Shown here: piece by piece, positions 34,531 through 42,892 of the stretch
Layout: the number at the start of each line of letters is the position of its first letter
Position numbering within the stretch: position 1 is the first letter of the stretch
The notes under the pieces: generated by a model
Database searches by the model: none
What the model was told of the DNA's origin: nothing
The model's input: only the letters and a program-made list of their open reading frames with translations
Assembly (NCBI GenBank): GCA_013335115.1
Contig: JAAXWQ010000008.1
Coordinates: 1-64,000 of the forward strand
Reading direction: 5' to 3'
DNA from: Chlorobiaceae bacterium
GTDB lineage: Bacteria; Bacteroidota; Chlorobiia; Chlorobiales; Chlorobiaceae
Length of the DNA stretch: 64,000 nt
Made by a program: the position numbers and the translations under genes

Positions 34531-35522
34531 GGGGCAATGGACCTGATGGCCAGAGCGCAGACGAGCATTCCGGCGACGAGGAAGTTCTGGGCGATGGCGT
34601 TGTAGCGGACGTCCATGGTCCTCGGGGAGCGGACGAGGCCGAACTGGAGCAGGAGCTGGGGCACGACCAGGGCACCGACGATGAGGGCGTGCAATTGGAG
34701 GCCCAGCAGGAGCATGTAGCCGGCTGCGAATACCTGGCCGAGGTTGATCAGTACGGCGGCCATGATGGCAGCCTTGCGTTCGCCGAATACGGCCGGAAGG
34801 GTATGGATGCCGACCCGCCGGTCGCCCTCGATCGACTTGAAGTCGTTGATGGTCATGGTTCCGGTGCTCGACAGGGTGTAGAGCCCTGCGACGATAAGCG
34901 AAGGCGTGAGGCTTTCGAGGGAAAACAGGGGCCGATAGGCAATCTCGCCGGCGATCCACGGAATGATGAGGTAGGAGACCGACACGATGATGTTGCCTGC
35001 CCACAGCCGTTTCTTGAGCTTGATGGGGTTTGCGCTGTAAAGGTGCGCGTTGACGATGCCGATGACCACGTAGAGCCCGATCAGGGGATGGATGAGGTAG
35101 CCGGCGATGACCGAAAGCACGGACCAGAGGGCGATGAGGATGGTGGCGCCGCGCAGGGAGATGGCGCCCCCGGGAATTGGCCGGGATGGTTCGTTGATCT
35201 CGTCGAGGTCGCGGTCGAAGTAGTCGTTGAGCATCTGGCAGGTGCCGGTCGCCAGCGGGCCGGTGAGGAGCATCGCCAGCAGGAATTTCGTGCCGGCAAG
35301 TTCCTTCCATCCGAACGATCCGGACGCTACGGCCCCGCAGAGGAAGCTCCACATGACCGGTATCCAGGTTACCGGTTTGAGGAACCTGACGAGCAGCCCA
35401 AGTTTCGAGCGTGGTTCGGATGAACGCTTTCCCTGCACGAACGGTTTGCGGCGGCCGATGCCTCCGTTTCCGCCTTTATCGTCAAGCCTGTTGCCGGCAT
35501 GCCGGTCTGGAGGAAAGTCGTT
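34527..35522 (-). CDS. chlG: Chlorophyll/bacteriochlorophyll synthase (UbiA family)
   Basis: Attaches a prenyl diphosphate tail to a (bacterio)chlorophyllide in the membrane. About nine helices and both UbiA aspartate motifs are present: NDYFDRDLDEINEP with RPIPGGAIS, and NDFKSIEGDRRVG. The closing DVRYNAIAQNFLV is typical of ChlG/BchG. Green sulfur bacteria have three paralogues: chlG, bchG and bchK. As I recall, Chlorobaculum tepidum chlG lies about eight genes from two ferredoxin genes, the same arrangement as here, so I favour ChlG. The frame has no ATG; GTG 35522 is my choice, TTG 35582 the longest option. Confidence 0.82.
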   Translation of the reverse strand, partial: NDFPPDRHAGNRLDDKGGNGGIGRRKPFVQGKRSSEPRSKLGLLVRFLKPVTWIPVMWSFLCGAVASGSFGWKELAGTKFLLAMLLTGPLATGTCQMLNDYFDRDLDEINEPSRPIPGGAISLRGATILIALWSVLSVIAGYLIHPLIGLYVVIGIVNAHLYSANPIKLKKRLWAGNIIVSVSYLIIPWIAGEIAYRPLFSLESLTPSLIVAGLYTLSSTGTMTINDFKSIEGDRRVGIHTLPAVFGERKAAIMAAVLINLGQVFAAGYMLLLGLQLHALIVGALVVPQLLLQFGLVRSPRTMDVRYNAIAQNFLVAGMLVCALAIRSIAP

Positions 35523-35734
35523 CACCTGGAAGTGATTGGATTGGTCGAAACTCACGGCTTGAAAAATAACATGCAAATCCAAGGAATGAAACTTCTTGCG
35601 GCAAATAATCGCCGGGGCGGGGTCTGCTGCGGGTTACGCTACCCGTTTCCCTTGGAGCCTGTCGCCGCAGAGTGTAACTTTAATGAAATCCGCCCTGGTC
35701 ATGGGCGGTCAGCTGTCAATCCATTCCAGCGTCC

Positions 35735-36196
35735 ATGTCCATCGGCAAGTTTCTCGACGAGATGAGGAAATCCATCCTCCTCCACGCAATCTCCGCCCAC
35801 TTCAGCAACGGCCTGGTTCCGGTCGCGGTGCTCTACCTGCTGCTAGCCCTGCCTTCGGATGACCCGTTCTTCGAACGAACGGTGCTGCATCTGCTGGTGA
35901 TTGTGCTGCTGGTCATACCGGTGTCGTTCGTTTCGGGCATCCTCGACTGGAGGAAGAAGTACCATGGTGCCTGGGCTCCCGTGTTCGTCAGGAAGATCCG
36001 GCTTGCGGGTGCGCTCTGCATTCTTGCCGTCTGTGCCGTTTCGATCCGCTTCGTAGAGCCCGGGGTGATGGCCGGGGATGGGCTCCTGCGCTGGGTCTAT
36101 ATTTTGATAATCATCGCCATGCTGCCTGTCGTCGTGCTGTTGGGCCATTACGGCGGCAAGCTTGCCGCCGGGCAAAGGCAGGAGAAGTTCCGCTGA
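35735..36196 (+). CDS. DUF2231-type small membrane protein
   Basis: 153 residues with four predicted membrane helices (about 24-42, 50-68, 88-106, 118-138) and the pattern of the DUF2231 predicted membrane proteins, which often bind haem or accompany electron-transfer genes. The N-terminus includes the HAISAHFSNGLVPVAVL histidine-containing helix that could ligate haem. The TGA overlaps the start of the acetyltransferase (TGATG), so the two are coupled. It is divergent from the chlG operon. Confidence 0.75.
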   Translation: MSIGKFLDEMRKSILLHAISAHFSNGLVPVAVLYLLLALPSDDPFFERTVLHLLVIVLLVIPVSFVSGILDWRKKYHGAWAPVFVRKIRLAGALCILAVCAVSIRFVEPGVMAGDGLLRWVYILIIIAMLPVVVLLGHYGGKLAAGQRQEKFR

Positions 36197-36690
36197 TGGA
36201 TATCGGGATTTTCGACTCGACACCGGACGACCGCGAAGGGATGCTCGGCATCTTCAACCACTATGTCGTGCACAGCTTCGCGACCTACACCGAAGAGCCG
36301 GTAAGTATGGCGCGTTTCGAAGCCCTCATGTCCTTTTTCCCCGGCTGGCCTTCCGTGACGGCGCGGAGCGTTGCCGGAGCTGTAGCGGGGTTCGGGCTGC
36401 TGCGGCCGTACAGCATGATTCCTGCGTTCTGCGGTACCGCCGAACTCACCTGCTTCATCGCGCAGGAGTTCACCCGCATGGGGATCGGTGCAGCCATGCT
36501 CCGGAGCCTTGAAGCCAGAGCCCTCGACCTTGGGCTTCGGACGATCGTGGCCACCATCTGTTCGCTCAATGAAGGAAGCCTCCGCTTCCATGACTCCCAA
36601 GGGTTTGTCGAAAGCGGCCGGCTCCACCAGGTCGGCGTGAGGCGTGGCGTTGCGTTCGACGTGGTCTTTTTTCAGAAAAAGCTTCAATGA
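36196..36690 (+). CDS. GNAT-family N-acetyltransferase (phosphinothricin acetyltransferase-like)
   Basis: 164 residues with the GNAT acetyl-CoA loop QEFTRMGIGAAML, the preceding ELTCFIAQEF strand and a C-terminal FHDSQGFVESGRL segment typical of the Pat/Bar-like subgroup. Cytosolic; would acetylate an amine such as an amino acid or toxin analogue. Start overlaps the membrane-protein stop. It is followed after 15 bp by the LysE-type exporter gene, forming a likely three-gene transcript. Confidence 0.88.
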   Translation: MDIGIFDSTPDDREGMLGIFNHYVVHSFATYTEEPVSMARFEALMSFFPGWPSVTARSVAGAVAGFGLLRPYSMIPAFCGTAELTCFIAQEFTRMGIGAAMLRSLEARALDLGLRTIVATICSLNEGSLRFHDSQGFVESGRLHQVGVRRGVAFDVVFFQKKLQ

Positions 36691-36705
36691 TTTTGTAGCA
36701 TCGAC

Positions 36706-37332
36706 ATGATCGACCTCCAGACGCTTCTCGCATTCTGCTCTTCAGCCATGCTGCTTGCCCTTTCGCCGGGGCCCGACAACATGTTCGTGCTGGCGCAGTC
36801 GGCTCAGAACGGCCGTGCCGCCGGCCTTTTCGTGACGCTTGGCCTCTGCACCGGCCTGATCGGCCACACCCTGGCCGTGGCGCTCGGCCTCGCGGCTGTC
36901 GTGCGTGCCTCCGCACTGGCATTCGCAGTCTTGAAAGGGGCAGGGGCCATCTATCTCCTCTACCTCGCCTGGCAGGCATGGCGCGCAGGTGGCGCAAACG
37001 GTGACGACTCCCATGCCCCCGTGCTTTCCGGCGGAGCCCTCTATCGGCGCGGCATCGTCATGAACCTGACCAACCCCAAGGTGTCGCTTTTTTTCCTTGC
37101 CTTCCTGCCGCAATTCGCCGACCCGCATCACGGTTCGATGATCATGCAGTTCCTGCAGCTCGGCGTTGCCTTCATTCTTGCCACCATGATCGTTTTCGGG
37201 CTTATCAGCCTGCTTGCCGGAGGGCTGGGCGAAAGGCTCCGGCGCTCCCCATCGGCCCTCAATGCCGTCAACAGGGCAGCTGCGACCGTCTTCGTCGGGC
37301 TTGCGCTCAAGCTCGCCCTCTCTGAACGCTGA
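36706..37332 (+). CDS. LysE/RhtB-family amino-acid exporter
   Basis: 208 residues, the usual length for RhtB-type exporters, with about six helices. It has the family N-terminal motif ALSPGPDNMFVLAQSAQNG and the NLTNPKVSLFFLAFLPQF segment. Located in the inner membrane; it would export amino acids or homoserine lactone-like compounds. It sits right behind an acetyltransferase gene, so a detoxification pair (modify, then export) is possible but unproven. Confidence 0.92.
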   Translation: MIDLQTLLAFCSSAMLLALSPGPDNMFVLAQSAQNGRAAGLFVTLGLCTGLIGHTLAVALGLAAVVRASALAFAVLKGAGAIYLLYLAWQAWRAGGANGDDSHAPVLSGGALYRRGIVMNLTNPKVSLFFLAFLPQFADPHHGSMIMQFLQLGVAFILATMIVFGLISLLAGGLGERLRRSPSALNAVNRAAATVFVGLALKLALSER

Positions 37333-37412
37333 CACGAAACGGGTCGGAAGCGCTTATCAGGCGATTGAGCCTGCAAATCTGCTGTTTTGTTTTAAAAATT
37401 GTACAAAATAGC

Positions 37413-37440
37413 GTACTGTTAAAAGTATGGAAAACAGTGC
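37413..37440. promoter_or_regulatory. Possible operator upstream of the antitoxin gene
   Basis: GTACTGTT (37413-37420) is repeated inverted as AACAGTGC (37433-37440) with one mismatch, and CAGTGTACTG follows just before the start codon. Such repeats upstream of Phd/YefM genes usually bind the antitoxin itself. Supported by position and symmetry only. Confidence 0.35.
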
Positions 37441-37467
37441 AGAAAATAATGCCATCCAGTGTACTGC

Positions 37468-37695
37468 ATGAAAGGGATCGATCTTGAGCATGACATCCGT
37501 CCATTGTCCGAGTTTCGGGCCAATACGGCTTCGCTGGTCAGGCAGGTGAAGAAGACCGGCCGCCCGATCGTCCTCACCCAGCACGGGAAGAGTTCAGTCG
37601 TGTTGCTCGACGTCCATCATTACCAGTCGTTGCTCTCTTCGCAGGAGGGAGATTCCGGTAAGGATCAGTGCGCCGATGCCCGGCAGGGATCGTGA
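37468..37695 (+). CDS. Phd/YefM-type antitoxin, without an adjacent toxin gene
   Basis: 75 residues from the ATG at 37468. The N-terminal DNA-binding part is typical: PLSEFRANTASLVRQVKKTG, then RPIVLTQHGKSSVVLLDVHHY. The C-terminus, which should wrap the toxin, is short and polar (QEGDSGKDQCADARQGS) and looks eroded. No RelE, YoeB or Doc-like frame follows before the next gene. It may be a solitary repressor or the remains of a toxin-antitoxin pair. Confidence 0.82.
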   Translation: MKGIDLEHDIRPLSEFRANTASLVRQVKKTGRPIVLTQHGKSSVVLLDVHHYQSLLSSQEGDSGKDQCADARQGS

Positions 37696-37792
37696 TCCGC
37701 AGGGCTTGCGCCCTGATGGCCGCGAGTTTTTTTCAAGGTTTTTCAGGTTAGCTTTGTTTTATTCAGAACAGATCTCAAACGATTCATCGCTT

Positions 37793-39247
37793 ATGTCAGA
37801 CACCGTCCAGAAATCCTCGGCCTCCTTGCCCGGCGGCAGGATCGACGGCAACCGGAGCCGGATGCCAGGACACGTTACCCGCGGCATGCATGCGTTGCTT
37901 TTCATGATTTGCGCAGCAGGGGCCCTGATAGGCTTTACCATGAGTGCCGAAGCGGCGCAGTACGACGTCGTGGCCTCCTATCTTGTCAAGGAGACCGGTA
38001 CTTCGAATGTCCTGATGTCGAAGGATATCGACGTGCAGGTCTCTCCGGCCAGCCTGACGAAGGTCATGACCAGCATCATGGCCATCGAAAGCGGACGGAT
38101 GGACGAAGTGGTGATCGTCACGAGGGAGGCGACGCTCGTCGAGCCCACAAGGGCCGGCCTCAAGGAGGGAGACCGGATACAGCTCCGTGACCTGGTCAAG
38201 GCGGCCATGGTCAACTCCAGCAATGATGCGGCCTTCGCCATCGCCATCCACCTCGGCGGTAGCATCGAATCTTTCGTGCGCTTGATGAATTCCCGGGCGA
38301 AGTCCCTCGGGATGTCGAACTCCTGTTTCACCAATCCTGCAGGTTACGACGTCGGGCCTTGGGCTGGCAACCGGACGACGGCAAGGGATCTTATGCTGCT
38401 GACCGAGCATGCGGTCAGGAACCCCGAGTTCAACGCCATCGCAAGGCTCGACAGGGCAACCTTCAGGGAACTCTCCTCCGGCAGGGCATTTTCCCTGAAA
38501 ACCCATAACAAGATGCTCGACCTGTATCCTTACACGGTCGGTATCAAGACCGGTTTTACGAACCGTGCCGGCAAGTGCCTGATCGCTAGGGCGGTCAAGG
38601 ACCGCAAGGACCTGCTCATGGTGATGCTCAACGCCAGGGCCGATCGATGGGCGATCGCCTCGAATATGTTCGACCAGGGGTTCGGTATCGGCCCCGGTGA
38701 ACGCATGCCGATGCCCGTTGTCGCTCGACAGGATTCCGACAAGGCAACCCCCCGTTCTTCCCGCCAGGTTGCCGTGAATCGTGAAAAGGCCCTTCAGGCC
38801 CTCAGGATGGAGGTCGCCCGCCATGGCCGTTCCGAGGCGGCAACGGCAGTCAAGGCTTCGCGTCATGAAGGCAAACAGCAGCTGCAGGCATCCAGGCAGA
38901 AGCGACTTGCCGCAGGGAAGCGTGACCTCAAGATGAAGAAACTCTCGGCTCTCGACCGGAAACTCGCCATGAAGGCATCGCGAGGAAGGTCGGAAGGGAT
39001 GAAGCCCGCCCTGCGCAATGGCCGCAAGGCACAGGATGAGAAGCGCCTTGCCCTGAGGGCGGGCAAAGCTGCCAAACCCCGCAACGTTACCGCGGCGAAA
39101 GCCGGAAGGAAGGGGAAGGTCGAGAGGCGTGCGGCCCTGAACCAGAAGAAAAAAGGTGGCGAAGTGAGCAGGGCCATGAAGCAGAAGCATCGCAAGGATG
39201 CCCTGTCTTTCACCGGTCCGGCCGCTTCCGGATTGGCAACGACCTGA
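37793..39247 (+). CDS. D-alanyl-D-alanine carboxypeptidase (DacF/PBP5 family) with a long basic tail
   Basis: 484 residues from the ATG at 37793. A hydrophobic export segment (about 27-48) is followed by the S11 peptidase domain with all three active-site motifs: SLTK (Ser87, Lys90), SSN (142-144) and KTG (252-254). It trims pentapeptide side chains of peptidoglycan in the periplasm. From about residue 330 a tail of roughly 150 residues is very rich in Lys, Arg and Ala, in place of the usual C-terminal amphipathic anchor; it may bind acidic wall polymers, nucleic acid or membranes. The next gene follows at 9 bp. Confidence 0.9.
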   Translation: MSDTVQKSSASLPGGRIDGNRSRMPGHVTRGMHALLFMICAAGALIGFTMSAEAAQYDVVASYLVKETGTSNVLMSKDIDVQVSPASLTKVMTSIMAIESGRMDEVVIVTREATLVEPTRAGLKEGDRIQLRDLVKAAMVNSSNDAAFAIAIHLGGSIESFVRLMNSRAKSLGMSNSCFTNPAGYDVGPWAGNRTTARDLMLLTEHAVRNPEFNAIARLDRATFRELSSGRAFSLKTHNKMLDLYPYTVGIKTGFTNRAGKCLIARAVKDRKDLLMVMLNARADRWAIASNMFDQGFGIGPGERMPMPVVARQDSDKATPRSSRQVAVNREKALQALRMEVARHGRSEAATAVKASRHEGKQQLQASRQKRLAAGKRDLKMKKLSALDRKLAMKASRGRSEGMKPALRNGRKAQDEKRLALRAGKAAKPRNVTAAKAGRKGKVERRAALNQKKKGGEVSRAMKQKHRKDALSFTGPAASGLATT

Positions 39248-39255
39248 GGACCGCA

Positions 39256-39708
39256 ATGAGAGCTGTCTACACCCATGCCTTCAGCGTGCCCGATTCGGCG
39301 ATCGACGTGAACGGGCATGCCAGCAACATCGAATATGTCCGCTGGATGCAGGACGCCGCAACGGGGCACACCGCATCCGCGGGGTGGACGCTCGAGCGGT
39401 ACCGGGAGAGCCGTGCCGTCTGGGTGGCCCGTACGCATACGATCGACTATCTCCGGCCGGCGTTTTCCGGCGACCCTGTCGAGCTCTACACCTGGATCGC
39501 TTCAGTTCGGGACTGCCAGTCCCGGCGGAAATACCTGGTGACGAGGGCGAGCGACCGGACCATATTGGCCAGGGCCGAAACGCTCTGGATCTGTGTCGAT
39601 CCGGACAGTGGACGCCCGAAGCGGGTCCCCGAGGCGTTCATGGCTGCCATCGACCTGGTTCATGACGAAGCCGAGGCTCTGCGTATTGCCGGATTCGTTC
39701 CTGGGTGA
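39256..39708 (+). CDS. Acyl-CoA thioesterase, 4-hydroxybenzoyl-CoA thioesterase-like hotdog fold
   Basis: 150 residues of a single hotdog domain. The pattern DVNGHASNIEYVRWMQDAA contains the Asp and the Asn/His region typical of the YbgC/4HBT group, followed by RTHTIDYLRPAFSGDPVEL. Cytosolic hydrolysis of a short or aromatic acyl-CoA (or acyl-ACP) is expected. Starts 9 bp after the carboxypeptidase gene. Confidence 0.87.
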   Translation: MRAVYTHAFSVPDSAIDVNGHASNIEYVRWMQDAATGHTASAGWTLERYRESRAVWVARTHTIDYLRPAFSGDPVELYTWIASVRDCQSRRKYLVTRASDRTILARAETLWICVDPDSGRPKRVPEAFMAAIDLVHDEAEALRIAGFVPG

Positions 39709-39766
39709 TCGTTCCTTTACTTTTTTCGGCGGGCTCAGCCTGCATAATCCTTCTATCTGTAATCAT

Positions 39767-40069
39767 ATGGTCAAGCACATCGTTATGTGGCGTCTGCTGG
39801 ATGCCGCTCACGGCAACCCGGCCGTGGTCAATGCCCGACTCATCAAGGAGAAGCTCGAAGGCCTCAGGGACAGGATTCCCGGCCTGGTTTCCATCGAAGT
39901 CGGCATCGATTTCAGCCGGACCGACAGTTCTGCGGATGTGGTACTCTACTCCGAATTTGCCGACAGGAAAGCGCTCGAAACCTATCAGTCACATCCCGAG
40001 CACGAAGCAATGAAGCCCTTCATCGGCGGCGCTTCGTCAGAGCGCAGGCTGGTGGATTACGAGGGATGA
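39767..40069 (+). CDS. Dabb-family (stress-responsive alpha-beta barrel) protein
   Basis: 100 residues beginning VKHIVMWRLLD, with SIEVGIDFSRT and ADVVLYSEFADRKALETYQS, then HPEHEAMKPFI. This is the Dabb ferredoxin-like fold of small dimeric proteins induced by stress; the precise role is unknown. Start at 39767 is the first ATG that fits the family; the frame extends upstream into the thioesterase gene. A strong terminator follows. Confidence 0.88.
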   Translation: MVKHIVMWRLLDAAHGNPAVVNARLIKEKLEGLRDRIPGLVSIEVGIDFSRTDSSADVVLYSEFADRKALETYQSHPEHEAMKPFIGGASSERRLVDYEG

Positions 40070-40085
40070 ATCATCCACTATCAAT

Positions 40086-40122
40086 GAAAAAAAGAGGCCC
40101 GCTTGTGACGGGCCTCTTTTTT
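40086..40122. terminator. Bidirectional hairpin terminator
   Basis: AAAAAAGAGGCCCG and its complement flank a 7-nt loop, giving a GC-rich stem with A and T runs on both sides. It separates the plus-strand Dabb gene from the convergent ferredoxin genes and can work in both directions. Confidence 0.88.
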
Positions 40123-40142
40123 ATCGTGATGCAGTATCAGGA

Positions 40143-40331
40143 TCAAGCCTGAACGATGCACTCTGCAGGGCAGACGGCTACGCAAGCCGGGGCATCGGCA
40201 TAGCCGGCGCACTCGGTGCATGCAGCAGCATCGATAACGTAGAGATCGTTACCGGCGGTGATGGCGGTGACAGGACATTCGGGTTCGCAGGCACCACAGT
40301 AGGTGCATTCTTCGGTGATATACAGTGCCAT
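40143..40331 (-). CDS. 2[4Fe-4S] ferredoxin (Chlorobium type)
   Basis: 62 residues from the ATG at 40331 (the longer frame is leader). The first cluster motif is CTYCGACEPECP; the second is CTECAGYADAPACVAVCP, with the long 8-residue insertion between cysteines that marks Chlorobium/Chromatium ferredoxins. It carries low-potential electrons from the type I reaction centre to FNR, pyruvate and 2-oxoglutarate synthases and nitrogenase. It lies 180 bp downstream of a second copy on the same strand. Confidence 0.95.
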   Translation of the reverse strand: MALYITEECTYCGACEPECPVTAITAGNDLYVIDAAACTECAGYADAPACVAVCPAECIVQA

Positions 40332-40511
40332 GTTGACGACGTACTTTGAGTGTTTGAAAAAAAAAGAACAATTGCGATGGAGTCGGGTTAATATAATCTT
40401 TTTTTCAAGCCCCAAACAAGCGGGCTCTCAATTATCCCCGTCCACTTTCGCAAGAGTAAATCCGTTCAGGCAGCCCGGTCCTTTCCGCCACCGGACAGCA
40501 GTTTCGGAAGG

Positions 40512-40700
40512 TTATACCTTGATGATGCAGTCGACCGGGCAGATGGCGGCGCAGGCGGCTTCGTCATGATAGCCGATGCAGTCGACGCAGGTGTTTTCGT
40601 CGATGACGTAGAGGCTGTCTCCCGGCGTAATCGCCTGGACAGGGCATTCGGGCTCGCAGGCTCCGCAGTAGGTGCAGTCGTCGGTTATTCTGTGTGGCAT
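40512..40700 (-). CDS. 2[4Fe-4S] ferredoxin, second copy
   Basis: 62 residues opening MPHRITDDCTYCGACEPECP, with second motif CVDCIGYHDEAACAAICP. About two thirds identical by eye to the neighbouring ferredoxin, so a tandem duplication. The small differences (PGDSLYVIDENT against AGNDLYVIDAAA) probably tune potential or partner choice. GGAGCAACCC precedes the ATG. It follows the phoH gene after 49 bp. Confidence 0.95.
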   Translation of the reverse strand: MPHRITDDCTYCGACEPECPVQAITPGDSLYVIDENTCVDCIGYHDEAACAAICPVDCIIKV

Positions 40701-40749
40701 GGGTTGCTCCAGTTGGTGTTGCGAAATAAGTTGCCGGTAACTCCGGCTT

Positions 40750-41757
40750 TCAATGAACCTCGGGCGGAGTGGTCAAAGTTCCTTGCCTGAACGGACCCCG
40801 GTGCCCCTCTTCATGGTGTTCGTAGGCGTCGATAATATCCTTGACGAGGCGGTGGCGCACCACATCCGACTTGTCGAGGAAGACGAAGCCGATTCCTTTG
40901 ATGCCTTTCAGGATCTGCTGAGCGTTTGACAGGCCGGACTCCATCTCCTTCGGGAGGTCGACCTGGGTGACGTCGCCGGTGATGATGGCCTTCGAGTTGA
41001 CTCCAAGCCTGGTGAGGCACATCATCATCTGTTTGCTGGAGGCGTTCTGCGCTTCGTCGAGGATGATGAAGGAGTTGTTCAGCGTCCTGCCGCGCATGTA
41101 GGCCAGAGGCACGATCTCGATGACGCGGCGTTCGGTCAGGAACTTGAGCTTTTCGGCGGTGAGCATGTCCTGCAACGCGTCGTAGAGCGGTCGAAGGTAG
41201 GGGTCGATCTTTTGTGCGAGGTCTCCCGGGAGGAAGCCCAGGCTTTCGCCGGCTTCGACCGCGGGACGGGCCAGCACGATGCGCTTGACGGTTTTCGCTT
41301 TCCATGCCGCAACCGCGATGGCTACCGCCGTGTAGGTCTTGCCGGTGCCGGCGGGACCTATGGAAAAGACGATGTCGTTGTTTTTCGCTTCGGCAACCAT
41401 CCTTCGCTGGCCGTCGGTTTTGGCCTTGACGACATAATCCTTCGATGCGACGATCACATCTTTGTCGCCGGAAAGGGCAGACGACGGGCGCGAAGCGGGG
41501 GAGAGCGCCAGGCTGACCAGTGCGTTCACGTCGTTCTCAAGCACTTCTCCGTGCTGATCGGCCTGGAAGATCATCTCCCTGAAAATTTTTTCCACGGCCG
41601 TGATGTCCGGCTCGTCCCCCTTCAGGGTGATTCTCGTGCCTCGGGCATTGATATGGATTTCGGGGAACGCATCGCGGAGTTTCCTGACATGGCTGTCAAA
41701 AGGCCCGAAGATGATGACGGGCTCCACGCCTTCGAACTCGATCGTTTTTTCGGTCAC
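40750..41757 (-). CDS. PhoH-like ATPase
   Basis: 335 residues. An N-terminal KH-like RNA-binding region (about 1-90) is followed by the PhoH helicase-like ATPase with Walker [27 protein letters not shown] and the Walker B region [11 protein letters not shown]. Homologues are linked to RNA processing and ribosome maturation, often together with YbeY. The GTG start overlaps the hldD stop (GTGA), indicating coupling. Cytosolic. Confidence 0.93.
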   Translation of the reverse strand: MTEKTIEFEGVEPVIIFGPFDSHVRKLRDAFPEIHINARGTRITLKGDEPDITAVEKIFREMIFQADQHGEVLENDVNALVSLALSPASRPSSALSGDKDVIVASKDYVVKAKTDGQRRMVAEAKNNDIVFSIGPAGTGKTYTAVAIAVAAWKAKTVKRIVLARPAVEAGESLGFLPGDLAQKIDPYLRPLYDALQDMLTAEKLKFLTERRVIEIVPLAYMRGRTLNNSFIILDEAQNASSKQMMMCLTRLGVNSKAIITGDVTQVDLPKEMESGLSNAQQILKGIKGIGFVFLDKSDVVRHRLVKDIIDAYEHHEEGHRGPFRQGTLTTPPEVH

Positions 41758-42776
41758 CAGGCTTGCTCCCGGTTAATGGTTTGCCTGGGCAGGCCGGTGC
41801 TGTCCAGATGCGGCGTCTCCGTTGCGAGGTGATGGCGCACGTAGTCGAGCACACCCTCCTCCAGCCCGGTCATCGGCTCGGTGTAGCCGGCTTTGCGCAG
41901 GTGGTCGCAGTCAGCGCAGGTGTAGTACTGGTATTTGTCCCTGATGGCCTCGGGCATCGGGATGTAGGTGATCGATTCGGGTAGCTCCATGGCTGCGAAG
42001 GTGGCACCGACGAGGTCCCTGAAGCTCCTCGATCGGCCGGTTCCGATATTGAACAGGCCGGTCGCGGTCGGGGTGTCGAGCAGCCACTTCATGATCCGGG
42101 TGCAGTCCTTCACATAGACGAAGTCGCGCAGCTGTTCGCCATCCCGGTATTCGGGGCGGTGTGACCGGAACAGCTTCACGGTGCCGCCCTGGCGGATCTG
42201 GTTGAACGACTTGAACACCACGCTGGTCATGTCCTCCTTGTGGTACTCGTTTGGCCCGTAGACGTTGTAGAACTTGAGCCCGGCCGCTTGCTCGAGGATG
42301 CCGTGGCGGAGGGCCCACTGGTCGAAGAGCTGCTTGGAGTATCCGTACATGTTCAACGGCCTCAGCCGGTCGACCGCATCTGCGCCGTCGGAGTACCCGT
42401 TCGAACCGTCCCCGAAGGTCGCGGCACTCGATGCGTAAATGAAACGGATCGACTTGCCGGCGCACCAGGATGCGAGCATTTTCGAGTATTCGTAATTGTT
42501 CCTGATGAGGAGGTTGGCATCCTGCTCGGTCGTGGCGCTGATGGCCCCCATGTGGATCACGGCCTTGACGCCGGGGATCCGGTCGTGGGCGAGGAGGGCT
42601 GGCAGGTCGTCCTTGTGGATGAAATCGGCGAAACGGAGGCCCCTGAGGTTGAGCCATTTACCTTCCGATGCCTGGCCAAGGTCATCGACAACGAGCGCAT
42701 TTTCGATGCCGTGGCGGTTCAGTTCCCAGAGCATGGCGCTCCCGATGAACCCGGCCCCACCGGTAATGATGATCAT
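41754..42776 (-). CDS. hldD: ADP-L-glycero-D-manno-heptose 6-epimerase
   Basis: 340 residues from the ATG at 42776. An extended short-chain dehydrogenase with IIITGGAGFIGSAM for NADP, the catalytic YGYSK and the substrate region FYNVYGPNEYHKEDM characteristic of HldD/RfaD. It makes the L,D-heptose donor for the lipopolysaccharide inner core, showing that the organism has an outer membrane with heptose. It is coupled to phoH by overlapping codons, an arrangement without an obvious functional reason. Confidence 0.93.
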   Translation of the reverse strand: MIIITGGAGFIGSAMLWELNRHGIENALVVDDLGQASEGKWLNLRGLRFADFIHKDDLPALLAHDRIPGVKAVIHMGAISATTEQDANLLIRNNYEYSKMLASWCAGKSIRFIYASSAATFGDGSNGYSDGADAVDRLRPLNMYGYSKQLFDQWALRHGILEQAAGLKFYNVYGPNEYHKEDMTSVVFKSFNQIRQGGTVKLFRSHRPEYRDGEQLRDFVYVKDCTRIMKWLLDTPTATGLFNIGTGRSRSFRDLVGATFAAMELPESITYIPMPEAIRDKYQYYTCADCDHLRKAGYTEPMTGLEEGVLDYVRHHLATETPHLDSTGLPRQTINREQAW

Positions 42777-42836
42777 GAATACTGGTTCTAGGTTGCGGAC
42801 AGGGAAAAATATACACCGGGGGCGGAGGAAAAACAA

Positions 42837-42863
42837 AAGGCCGGTCCATACAGCACCGGCCTT
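42837..42863 (-). terminator. Hairpin terminator after the sigma-like gene
   Basis: AAGGCCGGT and ACCGGCCTT pair around a 9-nt loop. On the minus strand the stem is followed by TTGTTTTTCC, fitting the end of the minus-strand gene 42893-43312. Confidence 0.75.
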
Positions 42864-42892
42864 CCGTAACATGAGGAGAGATGAGGCGAAAT

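Noticed and set aside
34531..35352. N-terminal 274 codons in frame with the GT2 gene
   Set aside because: Out-of-frame reading of the chlorophyll synthase gene (Arg/Pro/His-rich). The GT starts at 34530.
37796..39256. 486-codon minus-strand ORF opposite the carboxypeptidase
   Set aside because: Antisense shadow. The plus strand carries SLTK, SSN and KTG motifs.
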